64,000 nucleotides of DNA from Eurosta solidaginis (lineage: Eukaryota; Arthropoda; Insecta; Diptera; Tephritidae): NCBI RefSeq assembly GCF_040869045.1, contig NC_090321.1:75363183-75427182 (forward strand), given 5' to 3'. Positions 32,093-42,503 of this stretch are shown here, piece by piece. Each line of letters starts with the position of its first letter. The first letter of the stretch is position 1. Position numbers and translations under genes: made by a program. The notes beneath the pieces were generated by a model. The model had not been told where the DNA came from and did no database searches. It saw only the letters and a program-made list of their open reading frames with translations.

Positions 32093-32557
32093 GCCGATTT
32101 AATTACCAAAAGGAATAAGAAACGCGACAAAACATTAATTTGGGACGACACATCAACTAAGGGTTTTGAATGTATAAAAGAAAAATTTGCATCTACTATT
32201 GTTAAATCATTTTAATAAAGATGCAAAACTTTCTTTAAATGTTGATGTATCAAATACAGCGATAGGTGGTGTCATACAACAACACTTCAAGGGCAAATCA
32301 GAGCCACTAGGCTTTTATTCAAAGAAGCTTTCTCCTTCAGAAACTAAGTACAGTGCATTCGATAGGGAGTTGTTAGCCAATACCTAAACGTTTAGTATTT
32401 TCGGTATCTTTTGGAAGGACGAGAGTTTACGGTATATACAGACAATAAACCATTGACTTTTGCTTTAATTCGAAAACAGAACGCAGTCCTAGGCAAACGG
32501 GACACCTTGAGTTCATTCACTAACGGTATTCAGTACATTAAAGGAAAAGATCACATA
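32093..32557 (+). pseudogene. RNase H of CsRn1-like element
   Basis: The reading resumes with WDDTSTKGFECIKEKF, followed by LSLNVDVSNTAIGGVIQQ, SPSETKYSAFDRELLA and VYTDNKPLTFAL in changing frames (stops at about 32214 and 32386). It stops in KGKDHI, interrupted by a MITE; the text resumes at 33801 with VAYTLSRAFGVDA, which is the expected continuation. Confidence 0.8.
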
Positions 32558-33800
32558 CACTGAAAGAAAAAGACTGGTAAAGTCAACCGAAATACGGGTC
32601 AATTCAACAGAATTTCTGTCAATTTTTATCCATCGCAACAAGATGTTGAATCAACTGCGCACAAATCGTTGATTCGTAATTGACCGTTTTAGTAGTCAAA
32701 TGAATAAAAAAAAGTTGTTGCGACAGCTTTGTACGAAAGTACCTATGTTGCCATATACATATATACTTAAATATGTGAAAACATAAATACGCATGCTTGC
32801 TACATATACATACATACATATGTACGCACTTAACCGAACTTCAATTCGGCGTACATCAAATATACTGGCACACATTAAACATTATACACTTTATTATTTT
32901 GTTTTATTAAACGCACCTTCACCAAATTTTATATTTTATAATTTATTTAATTTATAGTTTTGAACTTCGCTTTGAAAATAGAAATGAAAATAGTAGTCAC
33001 AAAACTGATTCTCAATCCTTTCAGTTGCAGCTCAGCTCATTCTCAATTTCTTCTCTCGCATGTAGTTGCCACACTTGATTCCAAAACAACTCTAACTTTT
33101 ATGTTCTCGAAAACATCAACATTAAAAAAGGATGTTTTTTTATTATCTTATTATTCGCGTGAGTGAAAATTCGTAAAAACCTGAACAAAATGTTACTAAC
33201 TTTGGAAAAATCCTGTTCGTTCAAACAAAACTTTTGCAACAAGAGGGCGCAATTTTGCATTTCGCTTGGAGGAGAAGTTGCAAAATTGTACCCGATAAAT
33301 AGGTGTCCCGGTATCTCATAATTTTTTGCACAGTAAATTCAAAAAAGGGTTTTTCGTTTTGTATTGATAACTGAAAAACTAGTTTTTTTTTTGTTTTCCC
33401 ATTTTGTGTGTTTTTTTCGATTTGGTGGTTTTCTTATTTTGGTGTTTTTTTTTTTAACAAGTGGGACAATCGTCATAAGTGCAAAGTAGAGAGCGCACTG
33501 AGCGTAAAATTCTCTTTGAAATTTGCTCATGTATTGACTGTTGATCGCTGTTGAAATGACCAGCGAGATCAGTTGTGTTAACAGAAAAATCAGTTATATT
33601 GATTAGGAATCTGTCAATTTTACAATATTTTATTAACTTAACAGCGACAATTTCTCTTCTGTTGAAATGACTAAGCTAATTTGTTCGCTTGACAAAGAAC
33701 TCGGTCGAATTAACTATAATTCGATGACTTTCACCGAATCTCCGTTGTCAAGAACAACAGAACCGATTTGTTGATTTTACTAGCACCATTTCTTTCAGTG
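32558..33800. mobile_element. MITE with TA duplication (1.24 kb)
   Basis: The left end is CACTGAAAGAAA and the right end its reverse complement TTTCTTTCAGTG, continuing as imperfect inverted repeats for at least 50 bp. It is flanked by TA on both sides (32556-32557 and 33801-33802). Removing it and one TA restores the RNase H reading KDHIVAYTLSR. No transposase is visible. A TA duplication suggests the Tc1/mariner superfamily. Confidence 0.85.
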
Positions 33801-34230
33801 TAGTAGCTTACACTTTGTCACGAGCTTTTGGGGTAGATGCAATCAAAAATGCTAATCTAAATTTTAAAGTTTTACAAAAAGAGCAACAGTAAGATAACGA
33901 ACTTAAAGAATTAATATCTGGGCAAACTTTCCAAAATTCTAAATTTATAGAAATTCCTTTGTTAAGTTTTATCATATGGTGTGAAGTTTCAGGAGAAAAT
34001 CCTAGACCATTTGTACCAAAAAATTTGCGGAAAACAATTTTTGATACATTACATAGAATCACACATCCTGGTATAAAAGCTACGCGTAGATTAATAGTTA
34101 AGAAATATGTTTGGCCAAATATGAATAAACAAATTAATTTGTGGTCTAAGGAGTGCATAAGTTGTCAGAAGTCAAAAATTTATCGTCATACAAAATTACC
34201 AATTACAAAAATAGCAATACCTAAGAGTAT
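33801..34230 (+). pseudogene. integrase zinc finger (CsRn1-like)
   Basis: After the RNase H end the sequence reads HRITHPGIKATRRLIVKKYV and SKECISCQKSKIYRH, the HHCC zinc-binding domain of integrase. One stop lies near 33892. The core domain is displaced to 54024 by the Penelope-like insertion. Confidence 0.8.
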
Positions 34231-34386
34231 GATGTATATTGGAACGATTTTCCGTCATCCCTTGTCAAATTTGGTTTTGAGACAAACCGGTTTCGGCGTT
34301 GTGCCATCATCAGTGTCGATTTTCGTTCTGATCTGTTGTTGTCGTTTGTCCTGTATTTATAGTTCGTAGGTATATGAGCAGGTATT

Positions 34387-34978
34387 TGTGGAGGATCCAT
34401 ATTGGGATCCTATAAAAATGTTCCGTCGCGCACTCACTCGGCTGCCACGCGCACACTCACCTTAATTTTTCCTTTCTTCTTTAAATTATTAAAAACAGTT
34501 TTTATTCTTTCGTTATATTAACTATATTTTTCTCTACAACTTAGTTCTCCTTCTTTAGAAAAGATGTTTAATATTTTACAGTCTCTTACACAACTTTATT
34601 TAATATTTTCAGTCTTTTTACTGTGTTCAACACACATGTCCTTTTAATCTATCACTTTCTTTGTTCACTTGTTTCCGTTTATAATTCCACGTATTGGTGC
34701 AGCTGCCGGTTCACTTAAAACTCACTAACTGCCGCTAACGCAACTCTGTAGCTAGGCAGCTTTTCATTACGTTGCTTAGCAACGATATTAATGATGGCGT
34801 CGAAATAAATCATGGCGTCGATCAACGGCAGTTTCAGCCAATCAGAAACTCTCCAAATTGCTCGACTCTAACAATTTTAGTGATGCCAAGTGCATCTGAT
34901 GTATGGTTGCATCTTGGACATTTCCAAAAAGGGTTGCCATCTACAATTTATTTTAATGTATTTTACTTTGGCACTACA
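34387..34978 (-). repeat. 3' LTR of mdg1-like element (592 bp)
   Basis: In plus-strand coordinates it begins TGTGGAGGATCC and ends GGCACTACA. The polypurine tract lies beside it on the minus strand (AAAGGGGGAAGA, 34990-34979). Confidence 0.95.
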
Positions 34979-35385
34979 TCTTCCCCCTTTAGAAAAGAAG
35001 ATTTTGGTAAGATTAAGTAATTAATCTTGCCACATTCTTCTTTGGGCTTTAGTAATTTGTTGTAATGTTTTGAATGAACGGTGTTAACCCGGGATTCATT
35101 CATTCAGAACAGTGCAACTTTTGTAAATATAATGAAAAATTTAAACTATCAAGAAAATTGAATATGCAAAAAAGTTAATGTTCGGAGATTTATAATTAAT
35201 AGAAATTTTGTTTTAAAATGAACCGGTTTTTTATTCTTATTGTAGGATCTACGTTAGTAAATTTATTTTTACATTTTCATAAAATTGTTTCCTTTAGCCT
35301 TCATTGGCGGATTCTTAAAATATATTTGTATATTTATATCTAAGGATTATTTAGTAACTTATATAGACATAAGTACAGGCTAAAT

Positions 35386-38223
35386 TTAATTAATTTTTTG
35401 TACTCTATTTTTATGTACAATTTTTTCGTTTTGATTACTTATCTCACAAATTGTTATATTTGGTCCATCAATATTTTTTACTATGTAGGGACCTTGATAT
35501 ATATTTTTATGTTTATTTCTAGGTTCTGTTTCTACTAAAACTCTATCATTAATTTTAATTTCTAAAGGCTTAGCCGTTTTATCGTGTAAATCTTTCTTTC
35601 TAATCTTATGCTTAATAATACATTTTTTTGCCATTTTATGCGATTTTTGCATTCTAAACTTAAGCTCTTTTGCGTAATTTTCTACGTTATAGATCGGATC
35701 AATTTGCTCTTTTTGCAATTCATGTGGCATTGTAGTTTTTCTGCCAAATATTAATTCAAAGGGAGTAAATTTATTATCAAAAACCGAACTACTTGTAGTA
35801 TTGTGTAAAAATGTAAAGTATTTTAAATATGTATCCCAATCTGAATACGTTTCATTTAGATATGCACGCAAGTATTCGTTAAAGACTCTATGATTTCTTT
35901 CAACAGTACCAACAGTTTCGTGATGGTAGGCTGTTGAGAAATCATGATCAATCTTTAAAAGTTTTGTCAATTCAGAGAATAATTCGTTTTTATATTCCGT
36001 TCCTAAATCGGATCTAATAGCTTTCATTGTACCATATGTTAATATAAAGGTTTCAAAAATAGCGCAAGCAATAGTTTTTGCTGATTTATCTGGTACGGCT
36101 ACTGTTATCAGGTATTTAGAAAAGTCACAAATCATAGTAACAGCGAACTTGTTACCATATTTGGATTCCGGAAGTGGACCTATTGTATCGACAATTACTA
36201 TGTCAAAGGGTTTGCAGGGGGTCGGAGTCAAAACAAGATTTTCCTTTGTTTTGGGTTTTGCTTTATTTAAAAGGCATTTATTGCAATTTTTGACAAATTT
36301 AGCTATGTCACGAGTCATATTTTTCCAATAGTATTTTGTTCTTAATTTGGAATATAATCGTTTTGTACCGCAATGACCGCCTAACAAAGGGTCCTCATGA
36401 TAAATTGTCATAAGTTTTTGTTTCTGCTCTGTTTCTGTTACAGTTTCTACAGGGTCTGTTAGTATTATTTGTAATGATTTTAAAATTTTATTACCGCTGA
36501 TTTTAAAATTTGTAATTGGAAATTCTTTGAAAAATATATCATTTTTTGGCCATTCTAGCTGCTTAATATTGTGACTGCCGGCTGCTTTTTCAAGCCTCGA
36601 AAATAACTCATCTAAATTTGTTTTTCCGTTAGCATTCACAAAATTAGGTAAATTTAATTTTTTATGTTTTAAATGCGCATAAATTTGTATATTGGAGATC
36701 TCATTATTCTTATTAAATTGTATAGTCGACTTTATTCGCGGTATCTTTTTTGAAAAATTGTATGAGAATTTGTCATAAACTTGTACTTTAGGCGTTTCGC
36801 AAAAAGTATCAGTAAAGTTATCGTCTTTATTTTGTAATTCCTTTTGTTTGGTTTGTGATCGCGTTTGGACTGCTAAAACGTGCTTTGTAGATTCTTTTAT
36901 TTCGTCTATACTAATGCGTGAAAGAGCATCAGCCACAACGTTAGATTTTCCTTTTATATATTCAATCGTAAATTTATATTCTGACAGTTCTAATCGAATT
37001 CTAGAAAGTTTAGAGGAAGGGTCTTTCATGTTAAAAAGATAAACTAGTGGTCTATGATCAGATTTTACTGTGAAATTTGTACCGTAAACATATGGGCGAA
37101 AATGCTTTATAGCGAAATGTATTGCTAGGAGTTCTAATTCGATAATTGCTTTTTTCTGCTCTGCTTTATTAAAAGATTTTGACGCGAAACAAATTGGTAA
37201 ATCGTTATCACCATGCTTTTGGCTTAATATAGCGCCACACCCACTCTTAGAAGCATCTACTGTAATTATAAATTCTTTTGTGAAGTCAGGGTATTGTAGT
37301 AGTTGAGGAGACATTAATGCTTGTTTTAGTTTTTCGAAAGCGTTTTCGCACGCTTCGTCCCAAACAAATTCAACTTTTTTCCTATTTAAACGATTTAAAG
37401 GCGCTGCCAGTGACGCAAAATTCGGTATAAATCGCCTGTAGTAATTTGCAAATGCGACAAATCGCCTAACCGCATCTTTGTCTTTTGGCTTAGTATACCT
37501 TTTAATAGCGTCTATTTTCGAATCATCTGGCAGCAAGCCTTTTGAGGTGCATTTATGGCCTAGAAAAGTTACTTCGGAACGAAGGAAATTGCATTTGTTT
37601 GGATTCAGCTTTAAATTAAACTTTCTACAGGTTTCGAAAACTTTTTCTAAATTTTTAAGGTGGTGTGTCTCACTACAACCAATGACGATAACGTCGTCAA
37701 TATACATAAAAGCCTGATTTGGTGAAATTCCTGAAAATGCTATTGACATCATACGAGAAAATGAGTTTGGTGCAATATTTAACCCGAAAGGTAAAACTTT
37801 CCAACGAAAAGCTCCTCGATCTGTACTGAAAGAAGTTACATCTCTAGATTTAGGGTGAAGGGGTATTTGGTGAAAACCAGAAAAAAGATCTAAAGTTGAA
37901 AAGTACTTGGCTCTGCCAAGATTATCGAGTATGTCATCAACGCGTGCTAGTGGAAATTTGTCGGCTATAAGCTTTTTATTTACTGCTCTGAAATCTACGC
38001 ACATACGATACGACTTTTTGCCCGTTGGATCTTTTTTCGGTACCAAAATTAAAGGACTGTTATAGTTTGAAAAACTAGGTTCGATTAAATCATTCTGTAA
38101 TAGGTTTCCGACTTGTTTATTTATTTCTTCGCGTTGTGTGTATGGCAAACGGTAATTTTTAATATAGACAGGAGTTTTGTCAGTTAGTCTAAGTTTTTGT
38201 TCGTAGAAGTTATTAAGCGTCAT
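35386..38223 (-). CDS. Pol: RT, RNase H and integrase (mdg1-like)
   Basis: An uninterrupted 945-residue reading. RT: YNSPLILVPKKDPTGKKSYR, STLDLFSGFHQIPL, LPFGLNIAPNSFSRMM and the catalytic FMYIDDVIVIG near residue 174. RNase H: FIITVDASKSGCGAILSQ and KSDHRPLVYLF. Integrase: HHCC domain (GGHCGTKRLY and KNCNKCLLNK), then VDTIGPLPES, AIRSDLGTEY and ETVGTVERNHR, so the DDE residues are all present. The C-terminus reads YQGPYIVKNI. The upstream protease is in another frame; a one-base shift at about 38222 separates them. This is the most intact enzyme in the window. Confidence 0.93.
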   Translation of the reverse strand: MTLNNFYEQKLRLTDKTPVYIKNYRLPYTQREEINKQVGNLLQNDLIEPSFSNYNSPLILVPKKDPTGKKSYRMCVDFRAVNKKLIADKFPLARVDDILDNLGRAKYFSTLDLFSGFHQIPLHPKSRDVTSFSTDRGAFRWKVLPFGLNIAPNSFSRMMSIAFSGISPNQAFMYIDDVIVIGCSETHHLKNLEKVFETCRKFNLKLNPNKCNFLRSEVTFLGHKCTSKGLLPDDSKIDAIKRYTKPKDKDAVRRFVAFANYYRRFIPNFASLAAPLNRLNRKKVEFVWDEACENAFEKLKQALMSPQLLQYPDFTKEFIITVDASKSGCGAILSQKHGDNDLPICFASKSFNKAEQKKAIIELELLAIHFAIKHFRPYVYGTNFTVKSDHRPLVYLFNMKDPSSKLSRIRLELSEYKFTIEYIKGKSNVVADALSRISIDEIKESTKHVLAVQTRSQTKQKELQNKDDNFTDTFCETPKVQVYDKFSYNFSKKIPRIKSTIQFNKNNEISNIQIYAHLKHKKLNLPNFVNANGKTNLDELFSRLEKAAGSHNIKQLEWPKNDIFFKEFPITNFKISGNKILKSLQIILTDPVETVTETEQKQKLMTIYHEDPLLGGHCGTKRLYSKLRTKYYWKNMTRDIAKFVKNCNKCLLNKAKPKTKENLVLTPTPCKPFDIVIVDTIGPLPESKYGNKFAVTMICDFSKYLITVAVPDKSAKTIACAIFETFILTYGTMKAIRSDLGTEYKNELFSELTKLLKIDHDFSTAYHHETVGTVERNHRVFNEYLRAYLNETYSDWDTYLKYFTFLHNTTSSSVFDNKFTPFELIFGRKTTMPHELQKEQIDPIYNVENYAKELKFRMQKSHKMAKKCIIKHKIRKKDLHDKTAKPLEIKINDRVLVETEPRNKHKNIYQGPYIVKNIDGPNITICEISNQNEKIVHKNRVQKIN

Positions 38224-38915
38224 TTAGTCGGTTTTTAGTGCAAGAAGGCATTTGTTTTGCTAAAATTGATTTAAGCTCTTCTACACGTTTTGAGTCGATA
38301 GGTGTATCGTTTATGCGATAGACATTGAAGTTTTTAATGTCTTCAGTTTGAATATTGAAATCTTTTACATATTTGACCTCTTCGGTGGTGTTGATAACTT
38401 TTATTATTGGGTTTTTTGTATCAACGATACATTTTGCTGTGAAAACACCGTTACTAAGTTCCTGAGAATCGACAAAAACTGGACTTGTCGAATTTTTCAA
38501 ACTAAAAACACGAAAAACTTCGCATCTTGGTGGAATTACAAGACTATTTGTTGAAGTGCTATGCAAAATTTAAATATTTACCTTTTCTGTCCCTTGTCCG
38601 AATGTAATTGTGCCATTAGCATAATTGATTATGCATTTGTTCGTTTTTAAGAAGTCTTTCCCTATTATACCGTCCGAAGGAATATTAAAGTTGTCATTGA
38701 CAACATGAAGAGTCAGAGGAAAAAATGTATTTGACGCGATTATACTTGTATTAACTGTTCCTAGTGTTGTTACCGTGTCTGTTGTTACGCCTGTTATATT
38801 TATTACGTTACTATTGTCTACTTCTACATCGTTTTCCAAACTGGAAATTTTTATTAGTGAAATGTCTGCCTGTGAATCTACTAGAAAGGAACATATTTTA
38901 TGAGAATCGCTACAA
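38213..38915 (-). pseudogene. protease and linker of mdg1-like Pol
   Basis: Pol starts in the -1 frame relative to Gag and overlaps the Gag end. The active-site segment reads CSFLVDSQADISLIK near 38870, with Q where D-S/T-G has glycine. The C-terminal part is PSDGIIGKDFLKTN. A TAA at 38570-38572 interrupts the frame after EKVNI, and the same frame continues (HSTSTNSLVIPPRCEVF) to 38213. Whether the glutamine is a mutation or a family trait I cannot decide from this sequence. Confidence 0.75.
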
Positions 38916-38973
38916 GCGACTTCGACGAAATCGGAAAAATTTAAATTTAGACAATATATTGATTGAGAAGTAT

Positions 38974-40182
38974 TTAGTCGAATTGCTCCTGCTCCCTCAG
39001 TGTTCGCGCCTGAGGGGCTTCGGCATTTAAAGAACGAACATTGGCTGAATTTCTAGAATTTGAACCCTGACTATTGGAATTTCTGTTATTTCCAGACCGA
39101 TTATTATTGTTATTGTTGGAGTTGCTATTGCCTCTATTATAATTGCGATTATAGCCTCTGTTATAATTGTGATTATTGCCTTCGTTATAGTTGTTATTTC
39201 GGAAATTTGTATTAGTGTGTTGCCTATTTGCATTACCGTTAAATCGAAAATTACTATTCTTGTTATATCTGAAATTGCTGTTACCTCTAGAATTTCCACG
39301 GAAATTACTATATCTTATCGGATGTGACCGAAACGCTAACACTTGCCGTTCTTTAATTTCCTGTTCTCGCTCTATAATCATTTTCGCTACTACGTCCTTT
39401 GAATCTTTGAAGGTTGTTGACGCAAGGATTGATTTCACCATATCTGACCTACTATTTAATCTACAAACGCTAATGGTTTGTTCAACTGCCATCTCATGGG
39501 CTTTTGCCTTCGTCATACCTTCAATGATTAGACAGCGCTCTAACGAGTCAGAAAGCTCTGCTACCTGCTTTGAAAATTCTGAAAAATTGTTATTGGTTAC
39601 TCTTAAGGCTGCAATTTTTCCCGCGACAACTTTCGAGTTGTCTGGCCTAATTTCACTACATAGCGCTTCTTTAATTTGGCTGACTGATTCTATATGCGTT
39701 GGTAGTGCTTCGCGAGCTTTGCCTTCGAGCTTGGATTTTAAAAATGCAATAAAAGTAGGAGTTAAATCTTCGTTAGAGAATACTTCCATTAATTCAACTT
39801 TATTTATAAATGAGCCAAGTGCTAACGGGTCTCCACTATAGTTGTCTCGCATAATCGAGGCACAAGTACTAATAAACGATTTTTTCTCCTCAATTGTGGC
39901 CATGGTTGTGACGTTAAGAATCGGAGTTAGAATAGAAAAACTAGAATTTGGAGTTACAGGTTGATTAGCAAAGCCTAAAAAGTCTGCACTCAGGGATAAT
40001 TTATAATTATGTTCACTTGTTAAGGTATTAGTTGACGATGAACTCGAAGATGAATCAGAATCTGAGTTATTGGAATCTATATCTTGCTCTAAGTTTGTGG
40101 AATCTAAATTTTGGTCTGAATTTTCGGGACTTGAATCTGGATTGGAATTTTTAGAAATAACCTTTCCGCTTCTTAGGTCCAT
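38974..40182 (-). CDS. Gag of mdg1-like element
   Basis: The 402-residue reading starts MDLRSGKVISKNSNPD, the style of the 412/mdg1 lineage. An acidic Ser/Asn-rich N-terminus (residues about 10-55) is followed by a capsid region (about 90-280: IEEKKSFISTCASIMRDNY, LEGKAREALPTHIESV, ERCLIIEGMTKAKAHEMAVE). The C-terminus is an Asn/Arg/Gly-rich tail made of NFRxN and NYNRG repeats. There is no CCHC knuckle; the basic tail probably binds RNA instead. The end overlaps Pol in the -1 frame, suggesting ribosomal frameshifting. Confidence 0.88.
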   Translation of the reverse strand: MDLRSGKVISKNSNPDSSPENSDQNLDSTNLEQDIDSNNSDSDSSSSSSSTNTLTSEHNYKLSLSADFLGFANQPVTPNSSFSILTPILNVTTMATIEEKKSFISTCASIMRDNYSGDPLALGSFINKVELMEVFSNEDLTPTFIAFLKSKLEGKAREALPTHIESVSQIKEALCSEIRPDNSKVVAGKIAALRVTNNNFSEFSKQVAELSDSLERCLIIEGMTKAKAHEMAVEQTISVCRLNSRSDMVKSILASTTFKDSKDVVAKMIIEREQEIKERQVLAFRSHPIRYSNFRGNSRGNSNFRYNKNSNFRFNGNANRQHTNTNFRNNNYNEGNNHNYNRGYNRNYNRGNSNSNNNNNNRSGNNRNSNSQGSNSRNSANVRSLNAEAPQARTLREQEQFD

Positions 40183-41431
40183 ACGTGTTGAAACGAATGG
40201 ACGAAATATTAAAAAAAATTTTGTTGCAAGATATGTGGTATTTGTTTATGAAGATTGAATAGAAATTTAAAGGAAATTAAATTGGAACGAGTTGAGTTGA
40301 GCTCAAAAGAAAATTATGAAAGTATTCTTAAAGGAAATTTATGAAAATATTTTAAAAGAAATTTGTGAAAGTATGTATTTTTGAAAGCTTTTAGATTATA
40401 GTTATAATTATACAATTTGTTAGCGAATACTTATAGCAAAAACGTTAGTTAGTGAATTTTATTGAAATACTAAAGTTAGTGATTAGTTAATAAAAGGATT
40501 TAAGAAAATATTTACTTTACGCTTTTGTTGTCCGTAAATCCAAATCCAATGATTGAAATTAGCTGAAAATTTTTCATGCAAAAAGGAAGTTGTAATTGAA
40601 ATTCACATGCAATTTAAAAGATGTTTAATATTGTTTACGAATATATTTATTGGAATGTAAGAATTTATAATTGTACAGAGTGTGTAAGAATTTGAATCAG
40701 AAATATATGGCAAAGTTATAATTTTATTTGAATTTAAATGCAAAGATTATAGAATGGCAACTATGTTTGTACAGGCTTTAAACGGACGCACCGCTTTTAT
40801 TAAAATTGTTTTTATTTTTATAGATACGGGCGCACCGCATCTTTCCAAAATTGTATTATGAATGTCCTCGGACGCACCGGGGTTTAAAAAAATTTACGTC
40901 ATATTTTTACGCGGACGCACCGCTTACGAAAAGTAAAAAATAATTTTTTGTATTTTTGTGTTTATGGGGCCCACTGTAGGGCAGAGTGGGACTAAAACTA
41001 GAAGCAGTAATTGAAAAATTAAAAAAAAATTTTTTTCTTTGTTTTTGTCCGACCCTGTCCCACAGTGCCTGCCCAAAATCTTACCCATATACCTAAAGTA
41101 TGTGAAATTCAATTAATTTATGTATAGTATGTATGTAGATTATTTTTTTTTTTTTATATAATGAGAAAATTTTGTAATACGTATGGTAAAGAATAATTTG
41201 GAAAATTAAGTGAAATAAAATGTGTTTACATTTTAATGAGTATAGTAAGTGGATTAAGAAAAAAAATTTTTTTTTTTTTTTTAGCTAAATAATTGAAATA
41301 TGTTCGTAAGTTTTATAATAAGTTCGGAAAATAGTTGAAAATTGAAAAATAGTTATTTAAAAAAATTTAAAAATATTATTTTATAATAATGTAGAAAAAT
41401 AAAATTTTCGCACACCATACCAATTGATGCT
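40183..41431 (-). other. leader of mdg1-like element with repeated GGACGCACCG
   Basis: Between Gag and the nested Jockey-like insertion there is no gene. The motif GGACGCACCG (or GGGCGCACCG) occurs four times in 40783-40925, spaced by about 40-46 bases of AT-rich sequence. Poly-T and poly-A runs are common. Confidence 0.7.
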
Positions 41432-42458
41432 CCCTGATCTCTCCAGTTTTTTCGCCTCGCGAAACCTGTCATTGTCACCGACTAAATCTTCCGCGACCTT
41501 ATTTACAACATGGACGCCCCAAATGTCGACCATATTGAACATCCACGTCGATGGCACTACGCTACCGACTGTCCTACACCCCAAAATCTTGGGTGTGACG
41601 TTTGATCAGGATCTACATTTTGGTGCGCACGCAACCGCAATTGTTCCAAGAATTCAGAGCCGTAATAAAATCCTCAAATCCCTTGCTGGCAGTACCTGGG
41701 GAAAAGATAAAGAAACGGTCTTGACCACATACAAAGCAATTAGCCAGCCGATTACGTGCTACGCGTCACCCATATGGTCGCCAAGCCTAAAAACCACCCA
41801 CTGGAAGAAACTACAGGCCTGCCAAAATACTGCTCTCAGAATCGCCACGGGCTGTCTTCTTATGTCCCCAGAACACCATCTGCATAATGAGGCGAGAATA
41901 CTCCCCATCAGGGAGAGAAATGAGATGCTGACCAAACAGTTTCTGTTGAATACCCAGAAACCTGGGCATCCCAACAGACATCTGATTGACGAACCAGCAC
42001 CGCCTAGGGGCCTAAGGAGTCATCTCCGTAAGCATTTTGAGGAAATACGGCACCTGAGAACCCAGCCGTATGAAGCGAAAAAACACAAGCAGGTCCTTGG
42101 TGAACTCCATAGACAGGCGTCTGACCTTTATGTCGGGAATTGCCCGGTGAATCCAGTACTTGAAGAAAAATATCCAGAACTCGCAGAAGAGGAACGCATA
42201 CTCCCCAGGGAAACGCGTGTCACTCTTGCTCAACTTCGTTCTGGATACTGTAACAGGTTAAACTCTTACCTATCCAGAATCAACCCCGACATACAAAATG
42301 TATGCCCTGCTTGCAATGTGTCCCCACATGACACCAACCATCTCTTTAATTGTAATGTGGAACCAACGCCTCTAACACCCCTTTCCTTATGGTCCACCCC
42401 TGTTGAAACGGCAAGTTTCCTTGGACTCCCGTTAGAGGATATTGATGACAATTTCTGA
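41424..42458 (+). CDS. C-terminal part of Jockey-like ORF2
   Basis: The reading is open for 344 residues; real element sequence begins at about residue 4 (LPDLSSFFASRNLSLSPTKS). It covers the region after the RT catalytic box: LGVTFDQDLHFGAHA, NKILKSLAGSTWGKDKE, ATGCLLMSPEHHLHNEARIL and the C-terminal CPACNVSPHDTNHLFNC. It is not a functional protein because RT and endonuclease are missing, but the lack of stops shows a recent insertion. It is useful as the consensus for the damaged copy at 1-2041. Confidence 0.85.
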   Translation: MMLPDLSSFFASRNLSLSPTKSSATLFTTWTPQMSTILNIHVDGTTLPTVLHPKILGVTFDQDLHFGAHATAIVPRIQSRNKILKSLAGSTWGKDKETVLTTYKAISQPITCYASPIWSPSLKTTHWKKLQACQNTALRIATGCLLMSPEHHLHNEARILPIRERNEMLTKQFLLNTQKPGHPNRHLIDEPAPPRGLRSHLRKHFEEIRHLRTQPYEAKKHKQVLGELHRQASDLYVGNCPVNPVLEEKYPELAEEERILPRETRVTLAQLRSGYCNRLNSYLSRINPDIQNVCPACNVSPHDTNHLFNCNVEPTPLTPLSLWSTPVETASFLGLPLEDIDDNF

Positions 42459-42503
42459 TCGGTCGCGGCTATTAGGTGGGGCTAGCATTGCTACAACAAC
42501 AAC
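41432..42503 (+). mobile_element. Jockey-like element, 5'-truncated copy
   Basis: The same family as the element at 1-2041, starting in CTCCCTGATCTCTCCAG and ending with the ACA tail. A 5-bp duplication ATGCT flanks it (41427-41431 and 42504-42508). It is inside the leader of the mdg1-like element, opposite in strand, and is therefore the youngest layer of that nest. Confidence 0.9.

Noticed and set aside
34979..35385. Possible envelope gene after Pol of the mdg1-like element
   Set aside because: Only about 400 AT-rich bases lie between Pol and the 3' LTR, with no long reading.
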